Shown here: positions 17,312 to 24,950 of the stretch, piece after piece
How the letters are laid out: each line of letters begins with the position of its first letter
Numbering within the stretch: the stretch's first letter is position 1
Assembly: GCA_964428355.1 (NCBI GenBank)
Contig: CAYRYU010000024.1
Span: 1-64,000 of the forward strand
Origin: CAYRYU01 sp964428355
GTDB taxonomy: Bacteria; Muiribacteriota; Ozemobacteria; Ozemobacterales; Ozemobacteraceae
DNA: 64,000 nt
Direction: 5' to 3'
Notes under the pieces: generated by a model
Seen by the model: only the letters and a program-made list of their open reading frames with translations
What the model was told of the DNA's origin: nothing
Database searches by the model: none
Made by a program: the position numbers and the translations under genes

Positions 17312-19321
17312 TCAATACCGGGTATCCAGGGTGATCTGGAAGGTCCGGCCGATCTGGGGAACCTGGAAGCAGGGGGCCATTTCCTCTGGAGCGGGGTCAT
17401 GATACTCCCCGTCGAAGAGGTTCTGGACGGAAAGGGTCAGGTCCGCGTTCTTCCAGACGCTTTTTCGGGACAGGGTCAGGTTGGTGAGGTAGTAGGCACG
17501 CGTCCGGTTCCCATTTCGGGTATTCCTTGAAGAACAATATCTTTCCTCGAAGCCAAGGATGGTTTTTCCCCGGAAAAGTGGGAAGCTGATATTCGCCTTG
17601 CCCAGGAACTTCGGCGAGTTGGTCAACTCCTCACCGGTATCGATGTCCTTGGCTCTCTGAATGGCGAATGAAATCTTTCCGGTCGTTCCCTGTTCCAGCA
17701 TTTTTCGTATCTCGAACTCGACGCCCTCGGCGGAAACACGATTCTTGTTCCGAAAGACAAGCAAGCCGTCATTTGGGTCGGTTTCCTGGGAAATCAATGA
17801 CCGGATGGCGTTTTTGTAAACCGAAAGCGATCCGGTGAACCGGGGGTTCAACGGGTGCTCGACAGCCAGTTCCCATGATTTGATCGTTTCGGGTTCGAGA
17901 TCGAGGTTCTTCTTCATGGTCTGGTGCCCATCGTCGTAGTACATCTCGTAAACATTGGGTACCCGGAAGGCTTCACCGTAGAGGAGTTTGAAAACCGGCC
18001 GGCGGGGGTGGGAATAGATCAGGGCGAAGCGGGGATTGGTGCGGTTCCTGAAGTGGCTTATGGAGTCGAGCCGGAAACCCGCGTTCAGTATCAGGTCTGG
18101 GCGGAGGGAATACTCGTCCTGGAAGAAGAAGGAGTGGGATTTTGACGTTCTTTTGTCATCGAGCATCGTGATGGAATCGAGCGTGTTGGTCTGGTCCTGT
18201 TGGGTGTTTTTCCGGAACTCAGCACCCCAGACTATCCGGCTCTTGGTCCCCAGGTCATGGTTGAAGAGCAGTTCCGAGCCCCAACGGCGTCCCCGCTGAT
18301 AATCCCTTGCGATTCCATAATCCGCGGAATAGGTTCCTTTGGAAACCACCAGATCGTAGTATAACCGTGCCTGGAACCCGGAATTCGGACCCATCGAGTC
18401 ACGATAGCGCGCTTCCAGGAAGCCGATTTCGTCGTAGGTCCATGTCTCGGGGCGGTTCAGGAAGGTGCCGTAAGCCCCGGTCGGGATATTCTTCTGGCGC
18501 CCGTTCCGGCCTCCCATGAAGGAGAAATCACCCCTGGACCAGCTGAAAAAGCCACGTTGAGCGCTTTCGAAATCGCATTTCCGGGAGATCCCGTCATTCG
18601 CTCCCGATTGGGCCCATTCGGGGAAGAACAGAGATTTTTCCCCCTCGGTGGAAAACGTGGTCCCCGCGATCAGGAGGTCGGATTTCCCTTCCGCCGATTC
18701 TCCGTATGAAAGCCGGTTCTTCAGCCATTTCTGGTTGCCCGCCTGGTTCGAGATCTGGAGTCCCTTCAGCTCTTTTCCCTTTTTGGGGATGACATTCACC
18801 ACTCCGAAGAAAGCGTTCGTTCCGTAAAGCGAGGATCCCGGGCCGCGAACGATTTCGATCCGGTCGACAAGTTCGAGATCGAGAAGGAAATCCCAGCCTA
18901 CCTGGGCGGTAAAGAAGAGGTTGTCGTTGACCCTGTGCCCATCAATCAAAAGTAGGACGCGGGTGTCGTAATCCCCCGGCCGGTTGAACCCTCGTACCCC
19001 GAGATACTGATAATTCCTGTCGTTGGTGGAATACAATCCACCGACGGTATCGAGGGCATCACCGAGGGTACGCCAGCCGTACCGGGAAATCTCCTCTGCC
19101 GTGATCACGGTCACTGCCGACGGCGCCCTGGAGGCTTTCTGGACAAACCTGGAAGCCGACTGGACCTTTACCTCCATCAGCTCCTCGATGCTGAGATCGA
19201 GTAGTTTCTCTCCCTGGGGAACCTCGCCCATTGCCAGGTCAGGAGAGAATGTTAAAAGGGAGAGCAAAGAGAAAAATAAGATGAACCACCTTTCAGAAGG
19301 TGTCCTCAAGAAACTCGCCAT
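17312..19321 (-). CDS. TonB-dependent outer-membrane receptor
   Basis: From ATG 19321 the product is 669 residues. A signal peptide (ILFFSLLSLLTFSPDLAMG) is followed by a TonB-box-like LLDLSIEELMEVKV. The plug domain has SAVTVITAEEI, VRGFNRPGDYDTRVLLLIDGHRVN and VRGPGSSLYGTNAFFGVVNV. A 22-strand-type barrel ends at GRTFQITLDTRY. The LSIEELMEVKV start is typical of receptors encoded next to YfiR proteins. The ATG lies inside the gene-proximal copy of a 60-base tandem repeat, and its ribosome-binding site is poor. The frame stays open further upstream but that extension is repeat sequence and antisense to another gene, so I exclude it. The substrate is unknown. Confidence 0.88.
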   Translation of the reverse strand: MASFLRTPSERWFILFFSLLSLLTFSPDLAMGEVPQGEKLLDLSIEELMEVKVQSASRFVQKASRAPSAVTVITAEEISRYGWRTLGDALDTVGGLYSTNDRNYQYLGVRGFNRPGDYDTRVLLLIDGHRVNDNLFFTAQVGWDFLLDLELVDRIEIVRGPGSSLYGTNAFFGVVNVIPKKGKELKGLQISNQAGNQKWLKNRLSYGESAEGKSDLLIAGTTFSTEGEKSLFFPEWAQSGANDGISRKCDFESAQRGFFSWSRGDFSFMGGRNGRQKNIPTGAYGTFLNRPETWTYDEIGFLEARYRDSMGPNSGFQARLYYDLVVSKGTYSADYGIARDYQRGRRWGSELLFNHDLGTKSRIVWGAEFRKNTQQDQTNTLDSITMLDDKRTSKSHSFFFQDEYSLRPDLILNAGFRLDSISHFRNRTNPRFALIYSHPRRPVFKLLYGEAFRVPNVYEMYYDDGHQTMKKNLDLEPETIKSWELAVEHPLNPRFTGSLSVYKNAIRSLISQETDPNDGLLVFRNKNRVSAEGVEFEIRKMLEQGTTGKISFAIQRAKDIDTGEELTNSPKFLGKANISFPLFRGKTILGFEERYCSSRNTRNGNRTRAYYLTNLTLSRKSVWKNADLTLSVQNLFDGEYHDPAPEEMAPCFQVPQIGRTFQITLDTRY

Positions 19322-19423
19322 CCTGGCTTTTCGGCCACATTCGCCCCCTCGTGGGGCTCGTGTCCTCAAGAAACTCGCCATCCTGGCTTTTCGGCCACAT
19401 TCGCCCCCTCGTGGGGCTCGTGT
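19300..19423. repeat. Two perfect 60-base tandem copies (REP-like)
   Basis: The block 19301-19360 is repeated exactly at 19361-19420, with a few further matching bases on each side. Each unit contains GCCCC-CTCGT-GGGGC, a small hairpin, like dispersed palindromic elements. It lies in the leader of the TonB receptor operon and runs into its first codons: MASFLRT is encoded by the repeat. Exact identity implies recent duplication or conversion. Confidence 0.9.
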
Positions 19424-19526
19424 GGCCCCTTCCCAGGCCAAAACTTCCGATTTCATCCAGAAAAACCTCGAATGTCGGATTTGATCCCCTCCGGGGAAGA
19501 AACTCCCTTCCACTGCCAAAAGGGGA

Positions 19527-19555
19527 ATTGTACCACGAAACCTGGTTCGAGTCAA
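19527..19555 (-). promoter_or_regulatory. Sigma-70-type promoter of the TonB receptor operon
   Basis: On the minus strand TTGACT, 17 bases, TACAAT: a strong housekeeping-type promoter. Transcription would start near 19520 and leave a ~200-base leader containing both copies of the 60-base repeat before ATG 19321. I found no convincing riboswitch core in the leader. Confidence 0.6.
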
Positions 19556-19624
19556 TGGTATGGAAATAACGACAAGGAGGATGTAGAATGAATTGGTCGG
19601 AAAAAACACGATCGGGAGTGAACA

Positions 19625-20377
19625 TTGAAAGACATGAAATTCAGCCTTGGATTGATTCTCGCCTTTTTCCTTCCCCTTCATTTCGCCATTGCCGCGTCCG
19701 CCTCGCGGTTTCCAACTTCCAGACGGGAGATTTCCCCATCCTTCCGCCCATCGGACGGGAAGAAGGTCCGGATTGCCTTCTTCGATGCGGACAGCACGCT
19801 GCGCGTTGCACCGAGCGGAAGTGTTTCCGCCAATGGACCGAAAGACGTCGCGGTTCTTCCCATGCTCCGGGAAAAGTTGAGGGAACTCGAAAGCCAGGGG
19901 TTCCTTCTCGCGATCGTTTCCAATCAGGCCGGCGTCCAGAAAGGGTACGTCACCGCCAAGGATGCTGAAGCTGCCCTGGCATTCACCATCTCCGAGCTTG
20001 GGCAAAGGGGAATCCGTTTCCACTATTTCGATTTCGCCGAGAACGAAGATGAAAACCGGAAGCCCGGACTTGGAATGGCAGAACGGCTTGCTGCGCTGGT
20101 TGAGGCGAAATTCGGAGTGGGCGTCGACTGGGCCGGGTCATTCGTGGTCGGAGACTCGGGTTGGAAGAAAGGTGTTGACCTGGAACCCGACGGGACTCCG
20201 GGGGAAGATTTTTCCAACACCGATCGCCTTTTCGCCGAAAACCTCGCCAAGAAGCACCCCGGAGTGGTTTTTCACCATCCCCGGGATTTCTTCAGTTGGA
20301 AGAAGGTCGGGATCAGGAATTTCCCGGACTACGAAAGCCTGAAGAGCTTTGTCATCTCCCACCCGAGGATCAAGTGA
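19625..20377 (+). CDS. Exported HAD-superfamily phosphatase
   Basis: TTG 19625 (GGGAG six bases upstream) gives 250 residues; ATG 19634 is an alternative. A Sec signal peptide (FSLGLILAFFLPLHFAIAASA) precedes a HAD-IIIA-like core. Motif I is FFDADSTL (Asp54/Asp56), motif II is IVSNQAG, the motif III Lys is in RKPGLGM (Lys146), and motif IV is VGDS with Asp184 following. This resembles the histidinol-phosphatase/polynucleotide 3'-phosphatase group. Those are normally cytoplasmic, so export is unusual. The GTG of the next prepilin gene overlaps its stop (GTGA), making it the first gene of the second triad operon. Substrate unknown. Confidence 0.8.
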   Translation: MKDMKFSLGLILAFFLPLHFAIAASASRFPTSRREISPSFRPSDGKKVRIAFFDADSTLRVAPSGSVSANGPKDVAVLPMLREKLRELESQGFLLAIVSNQAGVQKGYVTAKDAEAALAFTISELGQRGIRFHYFDFAENEDENRKPGLGMAERLAALVEAKFGVGVDWAGSFVVGDSGWKKGVDLEPDGTPGEDFSNTDRLFAENLAKKHPGVVFHHPRDFFSWKKVGIRNFPDYESLKSFVISHPRIK

Positions 20378-21015
20378 ACCCCGTTCGCCCTGATTCGAAG
20401 CCTGAGGGCCACACCCTCGTCGAAGTTCTGATCGCAGCAGGAGTCCTGGTGCTTTTCACCACGGGTGTCTTCATGATCTACCGCGGGGTAACCTCTTCGG
20501 TCCGACAGACCAGTTGGGGTTTGTCCGCTCAACAGGCCGCCCGAAGCGGTCTGGCCTTCCTGCGCGAAGAGATGCAGAGGGCCTCCTACCGGTCCGAGTG
20601 CACGGTGAACCGGGTAAAAACGGATGAGAACGGTTATTTCTTCCACATCGCTTCGGGGAGCGTCTCTGCCGGACCAGGGACCTCGGCGCTGGGGCGGTGG
20701 GCAATCTGCGCACCCTTCACCGCGAACGGAGCGGGGTTCGTATTCAGGTCGAGACTGACTCTTGAAAGCGGAACGGTCGTCTACTCCCGCATCAGAGAGG
20801 AGCCTGCATCCCTCCCCCCCGGAGGAGAAACATCCATCCCCGAAAAGGTTCTTTTCCGCGACGTCGTTTCGATGTGGTTTTCCACCTCGGCTTCGGGCGT
20901 GGCAAGCGGTTCGTTGGTTCAGATCCAGTTGGAGTTGGCGGATCCGAAAAACCCTTCTTCGCGGATCATCGAAAAGACCGCGGCAAACGTTGACGTGGGG
21001 GTAAAGCCCCTGTGA
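20374..21015 (+). CDS. Prepilin-like protein, GspJ/PilW-like (triad B)
   Basis: GTG 20374 overlaps the upstream stop as GTGA and gives 213 residues. The leader MNPVRPDSKPEG is followed by HTLVEVLIAAGVLVLFTTGV: Gly-1, His+1, Glu+5. The soluble domain begins SVRQTSWGLSAQQAARSGLAFLREEMQRASYRS, like PilW/GspJ proteins in which the helix leads into a R/E-rich stretch. Its stop overlaps the next start (TGATG). It would be cleaved by a prepilin peptidase and built into a pseudopilus tip. Confidence 0.83.
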   Translation: MNPVRPDSKPEGHTLVEVLIAAGVLVLFTTGVFMIYRGVTSSVRQTSWGLSAQQAARSGLAFLREEMQRASYRSECTVNRVKTDENGYFFHIASGSVSAGPGTSALGRWAICAPFTANGAGFVFRSRLTLESGTVVYSRIREEPASLPPGGETSIPEKVLFRDVVSMWFSTSASGVASGSLVQIQLELADPKNPSSRIIEKTAANVDVGVKPL

Positions 21016-21611
21016 TGAAATCCCGCGGAAGCGTCATGAAGGGGGTGTCTCTCATCGAGATCCTGGCGGCGGTCGCCATCATGGCATTGTTTCTGATGCC
21101 GGTCTTCCACATGTTGGTTTCCTTCTCCACCGCCTCCCGGCAGCAGAAGAGCGAGGGCGTTGCGGCGAACCTCGCCAAGGAGGAGATGAACTGGTGGATG
21201 CTGATCGCCAGCTCATCATATCTCGAATCTTCCGCGGTGAGTTTCCAGAACTGGAACTTCCGCCGACCGACTGTGGATATCGAGGGGAACCAGTTCGAGC
21301 TTGGGATGAAGATCCGAAAGCATCCCGGAATCGATCTGAGGATGGTCTATCCCCGGTTCGAATGGCACGATTTCCTCAACGGAGGCGCCGGATACAGCCC
21401 CTGCAAGGACGGGATCGAGCAGCGGATACTGGCTTCGGGATCAGATGTGGTGATGAAGATCGAACGTCTGGGGGATATCTCCCCCGACAGGGCAATCAGG
21501 GTGGGGTTCTACGACCTTCTCCTTCGGGTCCGGTGGAAGATGCCCAACGAAAACGATTTCTCCCAGACCAATACCCGGTTCATCCTTTCCAGGAGGGCAA
21601 TCCTGCCATGA
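21015..21611 (+). CDS. Prepilin-like protein, GspI/PilV-like (triad B)
   Basis: ATG 21015 overlaps the previous TGA; a GTG three bases earlier is possible. The protein has 198 residues. The leader MKSRGSVMKG is followed by VSLIEILAAVAIMALFLMPVF: Gly-1, Val+1, Glu+5. Helix and length suit GspI/PilV. The body contains the tightly spaced aromatic run NWNFRRP and WHDFLNGGAGYSPCKDG. The ATGA overlap at 21608 with the K-like gene shows tight translational coupling. Confidence 0.82.
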   Translation: MKSRGSVMKGVSLIEILAAVAIMALFLMPVFHMLVSFSTASRQQKSEGVAANLAKEEMNWWMLIASSSYLESSAVSFQNWNFRRPTVDIEGNQFELGMKIRKHPGIDLRMVYPRFEWHDFLNGGAGYSPCKDGIEQRILASGSDVVMKIERLGDISPDRAIRVGFYDLLLRVRWKMPNENDFSQTNTRFILSRRAILP

Positions 21612-22222
21612 TTTCCCGTTGCGAAAAGACCGATGCCCGAGGTGGTAGAAGTCTCTTCCGGAGAGGAATGGCTCTCCCGCTGGTCGTCCTTTTCGTCTTT
21701 TGCACCTTCACCTTCGCCAGCTACATGTTTTTCTTCCGCAAGGAAGTGAAGCAGCAGAACATGCTCCTCTTCCACGCCATCCAGTCCGAGTTCCTCGCCC
21801 AGGCAGGAATCCAACACGCCCTCCTGAAGATCCAGTTTTTCCGTCAGGAAACCCTCGACTCGGGTGCTGCGGAAAAAGGGTTGTGCCCGTTCCAGGCCAT
21901 CCGGGCCCAAGACGCAGTTGTCGAGGGAAAGAACCGTTCGGTTGCAGCACTCGATATGTTGCGGAGCGATTGTTCCAGCACATTTCTTCCCTTCGCTTCA
22001 TTCAACGAACCCGAGTTCGACTCGCTCCAAAGGCAGTGGAGCTACGAGGTTGCTTCCCTGAGCGTTCTTGCGGCATACTCGGATGTGGACCCCACAAAGC
22101 CTGCGGCCCGGGTTCAGGTGGTAAGGGTGGTGGGGAACGGGACCGCATTCGACCCTGCAGGGAAGCGCGGATACCGGACCGAAACGATGACCAAGACCTT
22201 CCATCTTACCAGATCGAATTGA
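21608..22222 (+). CDS. Prepilin-like protein lacking Glu+5, GspK/PilX-like (triad B)
   Basis: ATG 21608 overlaps the preceding stop by ATGA; 204 residues. The leader ends SLFRRG and continues MALPLVVLFVFCTFTFASYMF. The Gly cleavage residue is present but +5 is Leu. After the helix, FLAQAGIQHALLKIQFF is clearly related to LAIGAIQHAELKVRYF in the 4949-5809 product, so the K-like members of triads A and B share ancestry. At 204 residues it is short for GspK (~300 residues). The giant-protein gene starts 23 bases later. Confidence 0.8.
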   Translation: MISRCEKTDARGGRSLFRRGMALPLVVLFVFCTFTFASYMFFFRKEVKQQNMLLFHAIQSEFLAQAGIQHALLKIQFFRQETLDSGAAEKGLCPFQAIRAQDAVVEGKNRSVAALDMLRSDCSSTFLPFASFNEPEFDSLQRQWSYEVASLSVLAAYSDVDPTKPAARVQVVRVVGNGTAFDPAGKRGYRTETMTKTFHLTRSN

Positions 22223-22245
22223 AATTTTTCTCCTAGGAGGACTCC

Positions 22246-24933
22246 ATGACCAGGAAGTCTCCGGTTTTTGTGCTATGTTTTCTTGCGGCTGCGATCGCCC
22301 TTTCCGTCCTCGTGGCGAGCGCGTGTGACCTTCCAGCCGAGCCAACCGCGGGCGCGGTCCCGGAGAGGAACGAGCAATACCAGGCCCTCGGGGTCACCTG
22401 CATCAATGAAACGCGGACCTCCGACCCGTTCCCGGTGTTCCTGCTCCCTGAAGGCGGTACCTTGAAGATCGACTGCCTCTGGGACCCCTACGACCACGGG
22501 GAAGGAGGGGAGCACAGTTCGAGCAAATATCAGGGTGTCGTAAATGCCGGGGTGCAAACCCTTCCGAAGTTCGGGGCTCCCTCCGGATACGGATTTTTCC
22601 CGGTCGAAGACATGGCCAACTACTTCAATGTCTCCGGCAACCGGAATGACCAACAGGAGGCCGTCGCCCGGGCGGTCGGAGGGTTCCCCTCCAACTCCTT
22701 CCTGAAATGCGAGGACAAACCACACCTCTTCCTGAACCAGACCTTCGTCAGGTCTGCGGAAAGGCAGTCGGACAAAACCGTCGCCCTTGTCATCCTCCCG
22801 GACGATCACACCGCGGGCCGGGACGGGGAAGCCATCCTTTTCCCATACAAGGGTTTTCCCAAGACCCAGATGGACGTGGAACCTCCGCTTGACAGCATTC
22901 TTCCCAACCCGGTTTCACCGGCTCCCGACAAGACCGTCATCGTGACGTCCGGGAAAAAATACAAGCATACGGCTTCCATCGTTCCGGGGTCGATCGGTTT
23001 GTACATGGGAGACCTTGCCATCGGAATCGACGACGTGGATCCGAGGGAATACCGTGCTTACCTGCATTCCACGACCCCCAAGGTGGTGATCAACGGAATC
23101 CCGGAGTATCCATCCATCGACGGTCCGCACTACAATGCCGAGTTTCCCACGCCGACCGCTGGGTCGACCAAGGTCAAGACCAAGGTCGACTGTCCCGGGG
23201 TGGGGTTCTATGTCCACAATGCCTATTGGGCATGGGAGGAGAAAGTCCAGACCTGGGTCGCTTCGACCACGACAAGCGGTGAGGAATGGTTCACACCCCC
23301 CGGAATCGTCCGGAACACCGCACCCGAAGTGACCACACGCAGGTGCAGCGTGGGTCTTTCAATAACCTGTTACAAGCCCGGTGGCGGTCCAGGAAGTATC
23401 GATTACACGGTTTTGGACGCCCGGCCGCCCATTACCGCGAAGTTTCAGATGGGTGGATCACCCTTCGTCTGCGGTGATCCGATGCCGGATACCGACTTCA
23501 CGTTCACTTTCGTGGATACCCACCCCTTCGGAAACGTTGCATGCTCGCTAGGAAACGTAGGAGGAACCCCGGTCTACGTCCAGGATCCCAAGAAGGTCAC
23601 CGACGACCTGGCGATCTTCTATTCCTATCCCGAGAGCAACGAGGACCTCAAGACGCCGCGCATTCCGCTTAAAGCCCTTGCCCAGAACGAACCTCTCGGA
23701 ATGCTCGCCTTCGCGGAGCCGGACGGGCGCACGACCTCGGAGTTCATCGGAAGCTACTACACTCCGAAATGGGTCTGGAAGAAAGCCCAGATTCTTTCGG
23801 CTTCGGCTGAGACGGCCACCTTCGACGTGGACGACCGTCCCGGCTATCTCGGAGGAATGACCTGGACGGTCAAGGGAAGGATGAGGATGGACGTTCCAGC
23901 TCCGAAACACCTTTCCAACCAGGAGTCCGATGCCGATCTGAGCCGCCAGATCTACAGGGCCCATGGGGTTGAATACCCTGCGGCGGGAATCGCCCAGCCT
24001 TCCGATCTGAAGAAAATGCTGAAAGTGTTTGCGATCGTTTCGGACTCGGTCGGGCACAAGTCCACCTACTACGATGTCCTTTCCCATTACGCCGATACCA
24101 ACGTTGACACCCCGACCGCTCGAGGAACCGAGGAGTATGTGGCCGAACCCCAGGGTACGATGGTCACCACAACCTACAATCAGAACCCCAACATCGAGGA
24201 CGCCATCCTGGCGGCCACCGGTCAAGCCCCCAAGGCGAATCTCTATCCCTGGCAGAAGTACCAGTCATTCTCCGTCCGTGATGGAACCGGGACTCCCGGA
24301 ACCCCGGGGATTCCCACACCAGGCACTGGAGGCTTGTCCTCGAAGCCCGAGATCCAGGTCATCATTTTCGATACCCGCAACAACCGATGCCATCTTCTTG
24401 GTGACAGGAGTCCCGCGCGGGATTACCGGTTCGTCGATTACGCTCCGGAGCGCTGGACCGATCTGTTCAAGATGTTCTTCAACGATCCCGCCGGCGGCGC
24501 GGATCTCATGGGGGTTTCGCCCAAACCCTCATTCGTCGCGCAGAGCAACTCCAGGTTCCTTTTCTACATCCGGGCCTGGGACAACATCAACACCTTCAAC
24601 CGACCTCACCAGGGAATCAAGACCGTGAAATGCACGATCGACGATTTTTCGGGGAAGCCTGGTGATATCGACGCCGCAGTGAAGCTTTTCGACGGGGTTC
24701 ACGCCTACGATTATTCCGAAGCCATGACGAATCCCCTCGTCTGGCAGTTCCGGGAGCCCAACTGCGATGACCGGGGAAATGGCATTGCCGGAAAGAACTG
24801 CATCGTGAAGGTCACCGCCACGGATTTCTCGGGGAACAGTTCCGATCTCCAGATCGATTTCCACCTCATCCCAGACGGGGTGGTCGAAAACACCATCCGA
24901 ACCCTCGAGGAAAGGCACATTCGCTCGAACTGA
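22246..24933 (+). CDS. 895-residue secreted protein, paralog of the 1591-residue protein
   Basis: TAGGAGGACTCC precedes ATG 22246. The signal peptide FVLCFLAAAIALSVLVASAC ends in a Cys, so this could be a lipoprotein (ASAC is a weak lipobox). The body is Pro/Asp/Thr-rich with ~15 Cys, in contrast to the Cys-poor 1591-residue paralog. A Gly/Thr/Pro linker (GTGTPGTPGIPTPGTGG) near residue 685 separates the C-terminal ~200 residues. Shared features with the 8930-13705 product are DFTFTFVDTHPFGN, VIIFDTRNNR, VTATDFSGNSSDLQI and the last residues IRTLEERHIRSN. Location directly behind a prepilin triad suggests it is carried or exported by that pseudopilus. No catalytic motif is seen. Confidence 0.75.
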   Translation: MTRKSPVFVLCFLAAAIALSVLVASACDLPAEPTAGAVPERNEQYQALGVTCINETRTSDPFPVFLLPEGGTLKIDCLWDPYDHGEGGEHSSSKYQGVVNAGVQTLPKFGAPSGYGFFPVEDMANYFNVSGNRNDQQEAVARAVGGFPSNSFLKCEDKPHLFLNQTFVRSAERQSDKTVALVILPDDHTAGRDGEAILFPYKGFPKTQMDVEPPLDSILPNPVSPAPDKTVIVTSGKKYKHTASIVPGSIGLYMGDLAIGIDDVDPREYRAYLHSTTPKVVINGIPEYPSIDGPHYNAEFPTPTAGSTKVKTKVDCPGVGFYVHNAYWAWEEKVQTWVASTTTSGEEWFTPPGIVRNTAPEVTTRRCSVGLSITCYKPGGGPGSIDYTVLDARPPITAKFQMGGSPFVCGDPMPDTDFTFTFVDTHPFGNVACSLGNVGGTPVYVQDPKKVTDDLAIFYSYPESNEDLKTPRIPLKALAQNEPLGMLAFAEPDGRTTSEFIGSYYTPKWVWKKAQILSASAETATFDVDDRPGYLGGMTWTVKGRMRMDVPAPKHLSNQESDADLSRQIYRAHGVEYPAAGIAQPSDLKKMLKVFAIVSDSVGHKSTYYDVLSHYADTNVDTPTARGTEEYVAEPQGTMVTTTYNQNPNIEDAILAATGQAPKANLYPWQKYQSFSVRDGTGTPGTPGIPTPGTGGLSSKPEIQVIIFDTRNNRCHLLGDRSPARDYRFVDYAPERWTDLFKMFFNDPAGGADLMGVSPKPSFVAQSNSRFLFYIRAWDNINTFNRPHQGIKTVKCTIDDFSGKPGDIDAAVKLFDGVHAYDYSEAMTNPLVWQFREPNCDDRGNGIAGKNCIVKVTATDFSGNSSDLQIDFHLIPDGVVENTIRTLEERHIRSN

Positions 24934-24950
24934 AACGGAGGGCTTGAGCG

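Noticed and set aside
19322..19520. Cobalamin or similar riboswitch in the TonB receptor leader
   Set aside because: No conserved riboswitch core could be recognised; the leader is mostly the tandem repeat.
19322..20023. N-terminal extension of the TonB receptor frame on the minus strand
   Set aside because: It is made of the tandem repeat and sequence antisense to the HAD gene, lies upstream of the predicted promoter, and would bury the signal peptide in mid-protein.
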